In this document: positions 12,701 through 22,853 of the stretch, in pieces
How the letters are laid out: the number at the start of each line of letters is the position of its first letter
Position numbering within the stretch: the first letter of the stretch is position 1
Origin: Kudoa neothunni
Taxonomy: Eukaryota; Cnidaria
Length of the DNA: 64,000 nucleotides
Reading direction: 5' to 3'
Assembly (NCBI GenBank): GCA_964304625.1
Contig: OZ199838.1
Coordinates: 14,260,001-14,324,000 of the forward strand
Program-made: the position numbers and the translations under genes
The notes under the pieces: generated by a model
Seen by the model: the letters and a program-made list of their open reading frames with translations, nothing else
What the model was told of the DNA's origin: nothing
The model's database searches: none

Positions 12701-12983
12701 TGACTTTTATAGGAGACCCAGAGGCCGTATACAAGTTCAAATGTGTTGGTTGATAGGGGCAATTTTTTGGTATAATTGAAGACTTTATAATTGTATACGC
12801 AGAACCGGTGTCAATGATGGCTTTGAAAGTTTTAGAAGAATAAGGAAATGAAATTAAAGTAGTCCAAGGTTGCGTTGGAACATCCGGGCTCTGTGTTGTA
12901 AGGCAAGTAAGATCTAGTGTTGTCGGGGGAACCGTTTTTGACCTCCAGTTCCCCCTCTTAAGTTTCCCAAATAGCTTCGGCAT
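9729..12983 (-). CDS. Pol region of the gypsy fossil
   Basis: One long open stretch carries the Ty3/gypsy pol domains in order. These are an aspartic protease (DTGSAYT), reverse transcriptase (LPKKDGK-type region read here as VPKKDGKTRMC, then AYLDD), RNase H (TDASNVATGAV, TDHNPLVYL) and integrase with its HHCC finger and catalytic core (HADFIGPL, HTDQGSQFES). The protein's end extends a few residues into the 3' LTR. It belongs to the mobile element and not to the host. Confidence 0.95.
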   Translation of the reverse strand: MPKLFGKLKRGNWRSKTVPPTTLDLTCLTTQSPDVPTQPWTTLISFPYSSKTFKAIIDTGSAYTIIKSSIIPKNCPYQPTHLNLYTASGSPIKVISLVPVNVQWDNKFSPFDALVTPTLVYDAIIGRDFLKSTGANVFHDGATDAITANVNFSDNNANTSLNKLANDVLDEFKTVFATSVNDLLTAKSIYHTIDTGYSKPVVTKPYRLPLHYKDEITKQVEDALRNNIIRPSSSPWCSSVVLVPKKDGKTRMCVDYRKLNNITQRDEYPLPRLEDTLDVLSGSTIFTTLDLQCGYWQIPVAEEDIPKTAFSPGNGLGLFEFIKMPFGLSNAPATFQRGMDAILKNVPNAMAYLDDIIIFSRNVTDHTKHVKTVLRILLRENLRVNLSKSKFYQNELKYLGFIISKNGIKCDPEKIDSILKWKTPSNRDDLRSFLGTVNFLHKHLENLADVSAPLTQLLERSHPFCWNDQCQNHFLKIKELVKQSPELCFPDLSKTFSIETDASNVATGAVLFQETKRCIVAYTSHKLNKTEQKYSTIDKEALAIIHAIRKFRPYLLGCRFIIYTDHNPLVYLKNSKDPRGRRARWILELEEFDFEIKYIQGKNNQCADALSRSIAMITPNIDISTLMSEQKTDPMIVQVKEAIESGNVRKLKSKSAWQLWQRKRNLNIENGILYHQSRNGNLPIVPKKLQTHMINCIHQETAHCGVNKTLNKIRKTCYWTNMDVDVANFVSKCETCYKIKGENSKPKAPLMPIPVTSQAFMWHADFIGPLERTKLGNRYILLFVDQFSKWVEACPLQVIDAKSTADALVSLIVSRHGVPKRIHTDQGSQFESRLFNDVCKSLQINHSHSTAYHPEGNGLAERQVRNLKTKLKSILYEQGTRDWDEILDYALFAIRTTISSTTGYTPASLIYGRELRTPSQNVFVSEKTSNSDIHTYAKELEKRLRVLSKSALSNIKQSQLRQCKYYNRNCRLKSHPIGDYVLIKKRKVTSLSPKYEGPYRIIKRNGLVYTVQDSDDKLLNVHFNDTIRTSKPFNKIMPPPKSSGYSNHPIKNPTTITSSGRAILLPSKYDGFQIYGGEECSVPT

Positions 12984-13498
12984 ATTCTTCTAAGGTGACC
13001 CTGTTTTCCACAGTATGAACAGATTGCGTCGCGTCTACAAACCGATGTTTTGTGATTGAAGCTTCCACATTGTGAACATTCGTTCGTTTGAGTTCTATGG
13101 GCTTTGTTATCATTCTTATATCCATATTTTTGATGAATTGCAGAGACATTAGAAGTTTCGGGTTCATTTCCAATACAGCAGACGTCATTTCTCTTTTCTA
13201 ACTTGGAGTACAACTCCACTTTTTCGATGATCTCTTCGAGACTCAACTTATTTTCAGCCTTCAAAACAAGTTTCAATGTATCATTTGGAACACATTCGAT
13301 GACTTTCGGTCTCAAAAGAAAGTTTATATCATCTTGACTCATGTTTGGTCTCGCTATTCTCATATATTCAAGAAGACGTTTGACATATGAGTCGATGTTT
13401 TCGCCTGGTCTTATGGAGCTACAAAGCAATTTATTCCACGAATCCAGAGGGCATTGCTTGTTTTGAGCATAGGCAAACAATGTTTCTACGGAGTGCAT
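12914..13498 (-). CDS. Gag-like region of the gypsy fossil
   Basis: The C-terminal part has two CCHC zinc knuckles, one in CSQCGSFNHKTSVC and one in CSYCGKQGHLRRIC, as in nucleocapsid parts of gag. It overlaps the start of the pol stretch, which is the usual gag-pol arrangement in this family. Confidence 0.85.
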   Translation of the reverse strand: MHSVETLFAYAQNKQCPLDSWNKLLCSSIRPGENIDSYVKRLLEYMRIARPNMSQDDINFLLRPKVIECVPNDTLKLVLKAENKLSLEEIIEKVELYSKLEKRNDVCCIGNEPETSNVSAIHQKYGYKNDNKAHRTQTNECSQCGSFNHKTSVCRRDAICSYCGKQGHLRRICRSYLGNLRGGTGGQKRFPRQH

Positions 13499-13711
13499 TG
13501 AATTTACCCAATTCTGATACTCCTATCTCATTCGGAAAGCAGAGAGATTCGATCCTCAGCAGGTATGGCTAGGGCAGCAAAAGCATAGAGCTGATCTTCA
13601 TTCCATTGGTTAGCAACCGCCATTAGCTCGAGGGTTTTCAGCTGATCGCATATTGGTTTTGCAAAGTCAAATTCAAATGTAAAACTTCATGTTAAACACG
13701 TTCGGCGCCAA

Positions 13712-13807
13712 TGTAATATGTATTTTGCGCTAATAAAAACCCCTTTTATCAAAGCACAAATAATCCGATCATCAACCGGCTGCTGCCGGTTAAGTTGGTA
13801 CGCTACA
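13712..13807 (-). repeat. 5' LTR of the gypsy fossil
   Basis: It is a 96-bp copy identical to the LTR at 9651-9746. The primer-binding-site-like sequence abuts it on the inner side, and the TCGGG duplication follows on the outer side. Confidence 0.95.
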
Positions 13808-14246
13808 TCGGGAAGAAAAGAAAAAATAGTAAACTACGTAATTTAATTATAAATTCATGAATGTAATTAAGTTTGTTGGTGTGTTGTCAATCATTGTTGT
13901 GTAATGTTTTCTATTTATCATAGAATTCAAAGATACTCGAAGTTCAATCCATGATTATATGATCCTTATTTACGACTTACGAATTCGATGTTGTGTCTAA
14001 GATATCTATTAGTTATTTTTTCAACTTTGTAAGTAAATAATTTTATCATAAAACATTTAATAATAACTAAGAAACTATCACAACAAGTGTGAAAAATACG
14101 CGGTTATATGTTAAAAATGTCAAAAATTAGGTGAATGAATTTTTATGGTAAAAAAGTTCTCAATAAAAATACGTAAACAGAAATATATAATATTGTGTGG
14201 TTATGGAGAAATTTGTTTTCGTGGCAATAGCTACTATCCTAAATTA
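13808..14246. other. Right part of the 6.6-kb segment
   Basis: No gene is seen. The segment ends at the heptamer TAAATTA (14240-14246), matching the one where similarity to copy C's flank stops on the left (7662-7668). Confidence 0.5.
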
Positions 14247-15020
14247 TTTTCTTCTTTATGCTATCTTATGAACGTTTTATAAAAGATGTTTTAAACATAC
14301 TAAACAAATGCTAAAACTCAGGTTTACTTGCTCATATTTTTGATCTAGTATATCTGAAGTATTTTCAACTATGATTTTAGAAAATTGCTCATAAAATAAT
14401 ATATTTAGAAAATTTTAATTAATTTATATATTTGTTTGTGTTTTTTATTTGATATTCTTTAATAAGACATCATTATTGGCAAAATATTTCTCTTACATAA
14501 ATTAAGGTATAGCTCATTTACGCAATGTATCATTAATACAAAAAATAAATAAATAATCTTTAAACTTTGATGTAGATGCTTACTATTTTGTAGGTGGCAT
14601 GAACAGTTCTTAGGTATAGTTGGAACGTTGTTTTTTACATTAGGTTTTATCTTTGTGGCTTGACGTTTTTGTGTCGTGAATCAAATCACGAGATCGAGTT
14701 ACACATAGGGCATTAGCCAAAACATTCTGTTATAACTTGAGAGAACGAATTTTTATTGCGCACTTGAATTAAGAGGAATAAATGCGAAAACAATTTTTTG
14801 TTTAGATCCGTACAACAAATTTTCGTATAGGGATAGGAAAAAGGGAAAATGTATAGTTTGGTCCTATTTGGATTATTTCGAATTCGAAATTAGCCGAGTT
14901 TTAATTAAAAAATTTAAAATCATGTTACAAAATAGAACTAGAAGAAAATATTTACAATTGGATTTAACATTTTTGGCTTCAAGAGTATAACTCACTCAGT
15001 CGTCGCGATAAAATTTAGGT
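14247..15020 (+). repeat. Displaced 3' flank of copy B, paralogous to 18808-19460
   Basis: Long, interrupted similarity to 18808-19460 is plain. A central block near 14505-14665 is almost identical, with looser blocks on either side. This is the continuation of B's 3' flank after the 6.6-kb segment. No coding sequence is visible. Confidence 0.8.
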
Positions 15021-15269
15021 AGTGGCTATATCTCATGTACTTGATAATTCGGTTGCGCCTAGCCTATATCTCGGAGAATGAATACCTCTAAAACTATTGT
15101 GTATATTTTATTCATATTTTATATATTATCTAATATTTATTTAAATTAATTTTTCGTGATTTATAGAAAAATTTGAAGAAGAATTAATTTTCAGTAATGC
15201 AACCATCTTGAGCCCATCAATATTCAAGTGAAATTATCATAATTTTTTTAAAAATTGGAATAAAAAATC

Positions 15270-15631
15270 AATTCACAATTTATGAGTTATAAAAATTATT
15301 TAAAAATAACATTTATTCAAGAAAAAACTGTAAAAATATGAATAAAAAATAATTGTTTTAAATTTTTTAAATATTATGTATATCCTAGTTAATAGTACAA
15401 ATTTACATAATTCATTATATAATCTTAAGTATAAAATTTGTTAAATACACAGGATTTCAAAATGAAATATTTTCAACCCGGTCACCAAAACTGCAGTTAG
15501 TTTAGAGCTGCTCTTAGGATTAAATAGTTCTATAATTGCTTAATATTGGTAGATATATAAAACGTGTAAATTTAGTCGTTGTAATTAAGTCCAACAAGGA
15601 GAAAGTACGCTATTGTGTTGGTGATTCGAAA
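15270..15631 (+). repeat. Diverged 5' flank of copy C
   Basis: From about 15420 this aligns to 4281-4493 upstream of copy B with many substitutions and indels. At 15632 the similarity jumps to near identity. The sharp change marks the edge of a homogenised tract. Confidence 0.75.
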
Positions 15632-15998
15632 TCCTGTTCTTTTCCATTAAACTAAAATGTTTTATAAATTAAGTTTAATGTATTTACCTACCTATTCAAT
15701 AAACTATAAGATATGAATACATTGGCTATTCTATAAATATCTTGAATAGATTCATTTGTTCTTAATCCGCCTATATATCCATGAAGAATATAAATTTATT
15801 TTTTGTACTACAACAAAGCCTTGGTCTTTAAAAAATAAATATTTTACTTTTGATTATTATTATTATTAAATGAATTTTTAGGTGTGATAAAGAGCTTGCA
15901 TACTAACTCTTTAAGATTTTATCATCGTACATTGAAGATTTATTTTTATTGTGTTTAATTATTCCGAAAAAAGATTAATAGCGAAGAATTAATAAAAC

Positions 15999-17714
15999 AT
16001 GAGGTTATCGATTTTGTTTTTATTTTCAACAATTCTCACAACGAGTAATATATTGCTTATTAACATTATTTAATTCCATTATGCATATTAAGTATGTTGT
16101 CACAAGTATTTCATCCGACAAATGGTACGTCCAATAGTAGTAGTTGAAGAAGTAATAACAAGATCAGAAAGTGATTCTCATTCAAAAATTTTAACACCAA
16201 ATAGTCAGTTGGTTTTGATGAGATCCGAAGATGATGTTAATCTAAGTACTGGTGGTGCCGTTGCTGGTGAGGCCGGTGATGGAATTAGCCAACCCGAAAC
16301 TGAAACTGGCGCTGTTGGTGAAGCTGAACCTGGTGTTGTTAATGGAGCCGAAACTGACGCTGATGGAGATGATGATGATGAGAGTAGTAGTGACTCTTCG
16401 GCTGATCCTACTTTAGCAACTGAGAATACAGAATCTACAACCACTGCCGCCCCTATTGAAACCACAATAAACCCTGAAGATATACCTATAGTTGATCAAG
16501 AAATTTCCAAATACATGGATGAAATCACAATTCATTTAAAGGGAGATGAAAAAGAGGATTGCAAAATAGAACATTTGTTTAGAAATGGAGTAAAAGCAAA
16601 ATTTAATGAGACTATGTGCCAGATAGCTGATGTGGCCACTGAAGTTGTATGCGAAGCCAAATGTAATCAGAAAGTTGTGATTAAAGTCAATAGTGGAAGA
16701 TTGGTACATTATTTCAGAATTACTGAAGGTACAAACCTCAATATATTAGCAGTTCCAGCCGGTAAATAAGAATGGTTAGTTGTTAAGCTTATTCTTTAAC
16801 AGATATGCCCAGACGCCCTGAAACTAATGTAACTCTAAGTGAAGAAGAAGCCCGTTTCGGAGTTAATAATTTCTGCACGGACAATTACAGATGCCGAGTT
16901 AAAAGCACCCAGGGTGATAAAACTTTAGCTAAAGTAGAAAATAACAGCTGTGATCTGTACAATATGACTATACCGATTCGTTACTCAACATCAAGTGCCT
17001 ATTACTCCTACTGTGGAGCTAACCAAGCTAAAGTCATGTTTTATGCCAACAAGTCCTTTTACAATAAAGATAACAAATACAAATATGTTCCCTTCACTGT
17101 TACTCAGTCAACTACGGCACAAACCAACTTCCCTCTAGAAGTGAAAAATCCCTACATGAACAATGAAATCTGCAATTTCCAAATTAAAGGAGATTCCGGT
17201 GGCTACGCAGATAAATGTAGCCAAACTGGGAATAGCCAGGATGACAAATGCTACAAATATTGTGGCGGAGCTACTACTTTAATAAAGTCAGGTGCATCCA
17301 GTCCTCTCAATGAATATACTGTCAAAATCACCACTAGACAAGGACATGAAGAATACAAAATTAAAGGTACACGCTTAATGAATCTATGGTTCACAATTTT
17401 TAATAGATAAGAAAAATAAAGTTATGGTATCTGATATCACAACAACCTCAGCTAATTATATAGTTAATGATCTGGAACCTAACAGCCATCTATGTTTCCC
17501 ATCATTGGTACACGCGAAACTTCCTGGTATACCAATGACTGCAATATGCGGGGATGACAGAAATGTAATTTGCCCTACAACATGCACCACAAATACACCA
17601 TTAAAACTTTTAACCCCCAACACAGCATATATACTTGAGATGATAATTGGCACTGCGAAAGATAATGAAGGCAAATACGTTGTTAACACATTTTTCGCCA
17701 CAGGTATTCATATA

Positions 17715-17751
<37 letters not shown>

Positions 17752-18670
17752 TTAATATGATTAGAAAAAATAAAATTCGATAACACAAAGGCATCGTTTT
17801 TCAATGACACAATGATTTTGACTCCAGGAGTAGAGAGTAATTATGAGCCATATCTCCCAAAAATGAAATGTTACGTGAGATACTCTCGATTTCAAAGACC
17901 AAGAAAGATAGTAGCAATCTGTTCTGATGGAAAACCATGTTGGGGTTTATGCTCCCAAAGATTTGAAGTGGTGAATTTGCCAGTAAACGTCACATTAAAT
18001 ATTGAGTTGGTTCACGCTGGTCATATTGATTATCCAGTTTATCAAGTGTCGCAATTATTAAGTGAATAAATATTAATGTGGTAACATTAAACTACGACCT
18101 TTTAGGACCAAATAATAATAAAGCTAAATCAGAAATAACTTTCAATTATGACGAAAAGAAATTAACAATCATACCAGACGAAAATCAACCAGGGAATTTA
18201 TGTAATGTGGTTATTTACGCAGTCAATCCTAAAGATTCCAATGATAAATTCTTATTTGAGAAAATAGGAAAACCAACTGATCAAGATATTGATTGTGCAA
18301 GCTCCGTTGTATTTGACAATATAGATATAAATTACAGTTATCAGTTATTGTCTGGTGATGGACAGTCTGCAGAACTTATTGAAGAAATTGAAGTTGGAAG
18401 TAAATTATCATGTTATTTTTTTATTGTTATATAATTTTGTATAGAACAAGGATCTGGGTAACAATAATAATTATATTAATTTTGAATTTTTACTATTTAT
18501 TTTTTATTTATATAGTGGTTGGATGAAGAAGAACTGGTGGATGTAATTTTCATATGAAAATACATTACAAAATTTCATAATTCTTTTTATTTAGTATCTT
18601 CGCAGTATTAGGTGCTTTGGGTGTGGTTATTGGTGCAGTGGCCTATGTGGCGAATAAATCTAGTGATTGA
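15999..18670 (+). CDS. Modular Cys-rich type I membrane protein, family copy C
   Basis: This has the same nine-exon structure as copy B, here giving 755 residues: 15999-16044, 16093-16761, 16803-17366, 17422-17703, 17765-18061, 18106-18399, 18445-18457, 18516-18542 and 18595-18670. Exon 2 is identical in protein to copy B, as are the first ~87 residues of exon 3 and exon 5. Exon 6 differs by one Ser/Pro change. The block 17107-17503 is different: it covers the end of exon 3, all of intron 3 and the start of exon 4. Examples are TQSTTAQTN against TQSANRHNN, and IVNDLEPNSHLC against QVSSPEGSLSC. The Cys positions in this block are kept while the residues between them vary. The signal peptide, acidic linker, C-terminal membrane helix and tail match copy B. 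Function is unknown; a secreted-pathway surface role is inferred. Confidence 0.75.
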
Positions 18671-18807
18671 ACCTCCCTCTTCTTTCTACTAGGAAAAACA
18701 TGATTTTATTTTTTATGAAACGACAGATATTATTAGCCTTTTTATAAAAAAATTTATTTTGTCGATAAGTGGTGTCTACCAATTTTTTGAAAATTAGAAT
18801 TAAATTA

Positions 18808-19460
18808 GTTTCTTCTTTATGTTATTTTTTGAGTATATTATAAAAGATGTTTGAAAACATAATAAAGCAATGCTAAAACTCAGGTTTACTCGTTACTGTT
18901 TTTTGATTTAATTTATTTGAAGGATTTCCTATTAATATTTTAGAAAACATATCATAAAATTATATGTTTGGATAAATTTAATTAATTTATACCTTTATTC
19001 GCGTTCCTTATATAATATCATTTAATAAGACATCCTTATTGGAAAAATGAGTCTCATACAAATTAAGGTATAGCTCATTTACGCAATGTATCATTAATAC
19101 AAAAAATAAATAAATAATGTTTAAACTTTGATGTAGATGCTTACTATTTTGTAGGTGGCATGAACAGTTCTTAGGTATAGTTGGAACGTTGTTTTTACAT
19201 TAGGTTTTATCTTTGTGGCTTGACGTACTTATTACAAAAACAATTTTTTATTTAGCTACGTACAAAAAGATTTTCGTATAGGGAGAAGGGAAATTGCATA
19301 GTTTGATCCCATGTTGGTTGCTTTGTATTCGATATTATAAAACTTTTAATTATAAAATTTAAAATCTAGTTATAAAATAGAACCAGAATAAAATAATTAC
19401 AACCAGATTTAACATGTTAGACTTGAAGAATATCACCCTCTGGTTGCGATCAAATTTAAA
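18808..19460 (+). repeat. 3' flank of copy C
   Basis: It pairs with 14247-15020 (see there). No gene was found. A polyadenylation region for copy C presumably lies at its left end, but I could not place it. Confidence 0.75.
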
Positions 19461-19821
19461 CAAGAAATAAACACCAAAATCAGATTTTGACGAACGTTGG
19501 ATATCATTATAAGATGCATCATATTTTTTTAAGTAAGATAAATTTTCATAATGTAACTGATGGAATAAAATGAATTGATACCGAAGAACGAATGGCAATA
19601 TTTATCGTATGCAAGAAAAATACGATTGGAGATATGTTTATAACATTGATTAATCTGCATTGTTTTAGCAGAAAAAGATTGAACATATTTTTAGTTTCAA
19701 TTTTATGATTATTAAATGGCAAGTATGCCACGTTTAGGGTATTCAGATTTAGATTTAAATCGTCGAATTTATCAGGATGGTTGGACGTTTTTTTCGAATT
19801 ATTTCGGAATGGGCGCCTTAA

Positions 19822-20632
19822 CCCTTAATAGGCGACCTTGGTCTTCACGAGCCCATCTAAGTAGTAAATTGAGCATAATACATTCAAAAAATGTGGTTTT
19901 AATTTTTTTCATGTAAATTGTTAAAATTTTATTCTATATCTAGTTGTAAATTTTCAATGAATTCGAAATTTTTTATTTTAAGCGGATGTTCACCAAAAAA
20001 GGATTATGACAATAGCAATATGCTTTATTATCTTTAAAGGTTAATCCCACAATTTCGCAACAAGTGTATCAGTGTCATGTTTGAATTTCCCAAATCAATT
20101 ATCTACAGACAAATTATTGACATGGCTGTGTTTAATTCATTTATAGTGTTTTCAAGGAATGTTGGAACATTTAAAAGACAAAACTAATCGACGACAATAA
20201 TTTTTAATGGATTTATTCGTTTCTTTGATTGTAAGACACCTGAAATGAAGATCTGAAGACCAAAAAATTGGACGTCAACCAGCATATAAGCGTTCTCTTA
20301 GGGCAGTTGGATTTAAATTCAATGAGAATAATTCGTCATTTACGGAAAATAACAATATAAATGATCGGAAACGATGTAGTTTGTGTCCTGCAGTTATCAT
20401 AAAGCGGGACCAACATGTATGCAATTGGTGTAACAAAAGTATATGTAACGAGTATTAAGTAAAAATTTGTTACCTGTTTGAGTGTCCACCAAAATAAATT
20501 ATTTATTGTATATCACATTTTTTATCACGCAGTAACGTATTAAAGTAAGCAAATACAGCTTAAAATATAATCCAATAAATGATAGGAAGTAATCCGGGTG
20601 GGCTCGTCGAGCCCGAGGTCACCTATTAAGGG
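19822..20632 (+). mobile_element. Non-autonomous piggyBac element with a transposase tail
   Basis: The ends are inverted repeats of about 33 bp starting CCCTTAATAGG and running to GAGCCC. They are flanked on both sides by TTAA (19818-19821 and 20633-20636), the hallmark target site of piggyBac. Inside, near 20370-20459 on the plus strand, a short reading frame gives KRCSLCPAVIIKRDQHVC followed by NWCNKSICNEY and a stop. That is the Cys-rich finger found at the C-terminus of piggyBac transposases. The catalytic domain is missing, so the 811-bp copy is an internal deletion derivative. Confidence 0.85.
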
Positions 20633-21020
20633 TTAAGCATGTTATATTTTGTGCATATTTGTCAGAATTTCATCTACATGAAAAAAGCATTATCTACCGA
20701 CCGACATAATAAAATTAGTTGAGGGGTTCGCGAAATTACACAAAATATAATATACCAGGTTTTACAACAAAATAATAGAAAGATGGACGCGTGAATCCAA
20801 TGATTGGCCGTTAAGGATTAATTGTTATAACTATAAAATTCAACGCACATGTCTAATAAAGCGAACCATCGACTAAGGATTAAACACACGTACCATTTCC
20901 ACCCCAAAGGAAATTATATACGAAATGGTTCATTACTCCAACTTAAACTAATTATCAGGCAAAGAGTAACGAAGTGTTGAAACCCTCAGATTGATTTCTA
21001 TATTTTCATAAATAGTAATA

Positions 21021-21985
21021 CAGTACAACCTTGGAGGTCGACCAAAAATTTTGAGTCAGAAACACGCTTGAATTCGAACACATATAGAAAGGATATTCGT
21101 AACAAAAATTTAGTTAGAGCGAAAACAGAGAAGAAAAGTAATTCTAATAGAAGAATCGCTCAATTAAATTGTGCGATTCTCATCGAGAGATGAACTTTTA
21201 TAATTTTTCGTATGTCAACCAAAAAATATTAACCTATATTTCATTTTTATACAGTCGAACCTCGGTCGGTAACCGGAAACCGGAAGAACTATTTGGTCAT
21301 ATTTCCGGATAAAAGTAGCACCCATCATCGTACGGCATATATAATGTAGCATCATATATATCAATGCACTATTTAATACAAAAATATTTTTAGGTTATTT
21401 ATCAATAAATTTTTCGTTTAAAACTGAAGTTAAGCATCCAGTTCTTATATAAATTTGTGCTATATCTGAACGTATGCCTTTGTGTATATTAAAAATACAT
21501 TAATTACAGATTATTAAAAAAAGCAGATTACTCCTCTGCAGACATGAAAAAACAGCCATATTATGTCCTGTTTTTCCTTTGTCTTCATATTCTTAGTTAA
21601 TAGATATGTCAATATTTTTAATTTAAGCGACAGAATTTAAAATATTTTACTTAATAAATATTAAAAATTGCGTATTAATCAAGTAAACAATCCTTTAAAT
21701 ATTAATTTTAAAATAACGCGCGCACACAAGACGTTGTTTAAATTCGATTAACCTGGACTTCGCTATCCGGAAGGACAATCGAGATTTAACTGTATTTAGT
21801 ATGTAGTTGTCACATTTTATAAAAACAAGATATGAAAGTTTCTTCAAAAATGAGAATAAAAACGGTCCTTCATTCGATGCGCGTTAACGGACTAAACCAA
21901 TTTGCGTCATTTTCCACAAGAAAAATTATTTGTAGTTCGAACGCATTTCTGGAACTGGTTATGGTCGAAGTCCGAGGTTGCACTA
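21021..21985. mobile_element. Outer MITE with long inverted repeats (pogo-like)
   Basis: The left end reads CAGTACAACCTTGGAGGTCG. The right end, read in reverse, starts TAGTGCAACCTCGGACTTCG, and weaker inverted similarity continues inward for tens of bases. Ends of this CAGT...ACCTC type are typical of pogo/Tigger-like elements. It has no coding capacity and is interrupted by another element of the same type (21252-21792). The exact outer ends are uncertain by a few bases. Confidence 0.5.
21252..21792. mobile_element. Inner pogo-like MITE, 541 bp
   Basis: The inverted ends are CAGTCGAACCTCGG and CAGTTAAATCTCGA, the second on the minus strand. Both end near CCGG. TA flanks both sides (21250-21251 and 21793-21794), the target site expected for the Tc1/mariner/pogo group. 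No protein is encoded. Confidence 0.7.
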
Positions 21986-22205
21986 AATTAGATGAGAGAG
22001 GATTCTCGCAATTTCTAATTAGCAAGCTTTGATGTATAAATAGACTCAAACAAGCGCAGAAAAACAAATTTAAGCTCACAATTTAAACAAATGATTGCGC
22101 ATACAAAAAACACCACATAAATGCTACTATAATAGAATTTAAACAAAATCAAACGTTTCTACTTAGCCTAAATACAATGTGTGATAAAAACCAAGTCATC
22201 AACAA

Positions 22206-22853
22206 TTAATTATATACTGGGCACACCAATTCACCTTCATTGATTTGCTTAATAATTTCTCTTGGAGTGGAGCCTTCTACACTACATCCAATAGATTGGC
22301 AGGTACCTAGGATCTCTTTGACAGTTCCTTTCAGCTCTTTAGCCATAGATCTGGTTGACATCTTTCTGGCGATTTCAACAACCTAAAATAATGTTCACAT
22401 TACGTATGATATTCAATCAAATGGATAAATTTCAAACTTGGTTGAAAGTGAGATTTCCAGTGTGTTGTACATTCTTTTGCTTCTTTCTGTCTCTGACTGG
22501 AGTTTTCAAAGCACGCAAAATCAAATATGAAGAGGTTTCAATGAGAGTGACTGTAGCTTGTCTGTTTTGGATTTTCAGTTGTACAGTGACTTTGGAACCT
22601 TTGGCTGCTTTGGTTTGGTTTGCGATTTCTTCAGCGACCTTTTTTGGTGGCTAAATTAAACCTTAGTGTATAGTTCTTATAACACGGGAAAGCATACCAC
22701 ACCAAAAGCACCCAACTTAGGACCAAGACTGGAAGCGACTGAAGGCTCTCCGCCAACACATTTCAGTGTAACTAAAATCCATTTTTAAACCCCCATTCAG
22801 GTGGATTTTATCTCACTATAGTCAACTCTATTTGGATCTAACTTTGGAGGCAT
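22206..22853 (-). CDS. RPL12: Large-subunit ribosomal protein L12 (uL11)
   Basis: This is a component of the 60S stalk base, next to the GTPase-associated rRNA. Four exons on the minus strand join in phase: 22853-22817, 22771-22698, 22650-22438 and 22382-22206, giving 166 residues against about 165 in other animals. The N-terminus MPPKLDPNRVDY, the core KIQNRQATVT and RDRKKQKNVQHTGNLTF, and the C-terminal KEILGTCQSIGCSVEG all match the family. The introns are 45, 47 and 55 nt. The start is the first ATG and fits the conserved N-terminus. A pyrimidine-rich stretch (CTTTCTACC) lies just upstream and could be a TOP-like start. It is divergently placed from the UAP56 gene. Confidence 0.95.

Larger units (their letters stand above)
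9651..13807 (-). mobile_element. Ty3/gypsy LTR retrotransposon (fossil, nearly whole)
   Basis: The element lies on the minus strand. Its two LTRs are 96 bp each, begin TG and end CA, and appear identical. A 5-bp target duplication, TCGGG, flanks it (9646-9650 and 13808-13812). A primer-binding-site-like stretch (TGGCGCCGAAC, minus strand) sits next to the 5' LTR near 13711. A purine-rich tract (GGAGGGGAGGAA, minus strand) sits next to the 3' LTR at 9747-9758. Inside are a gag-like part with zinc knuckles and a long pol with protease, reverse transcriptase, RNase H and integrase in the Ty3/gypsy order. Identical LTRs and an exact target duplication mean a recent insertion. It looks nearly whole, with perhaps one break in the gag part. 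The family commonly expresses pol by frameshift or read-through from gag. Confidence 0.95.

Noticed and set aside
19716-19916. A 66-residue plus-strand frame at the left end of the piggyBac element
   Set aside because: It crosses the element border and has no coding pattern.
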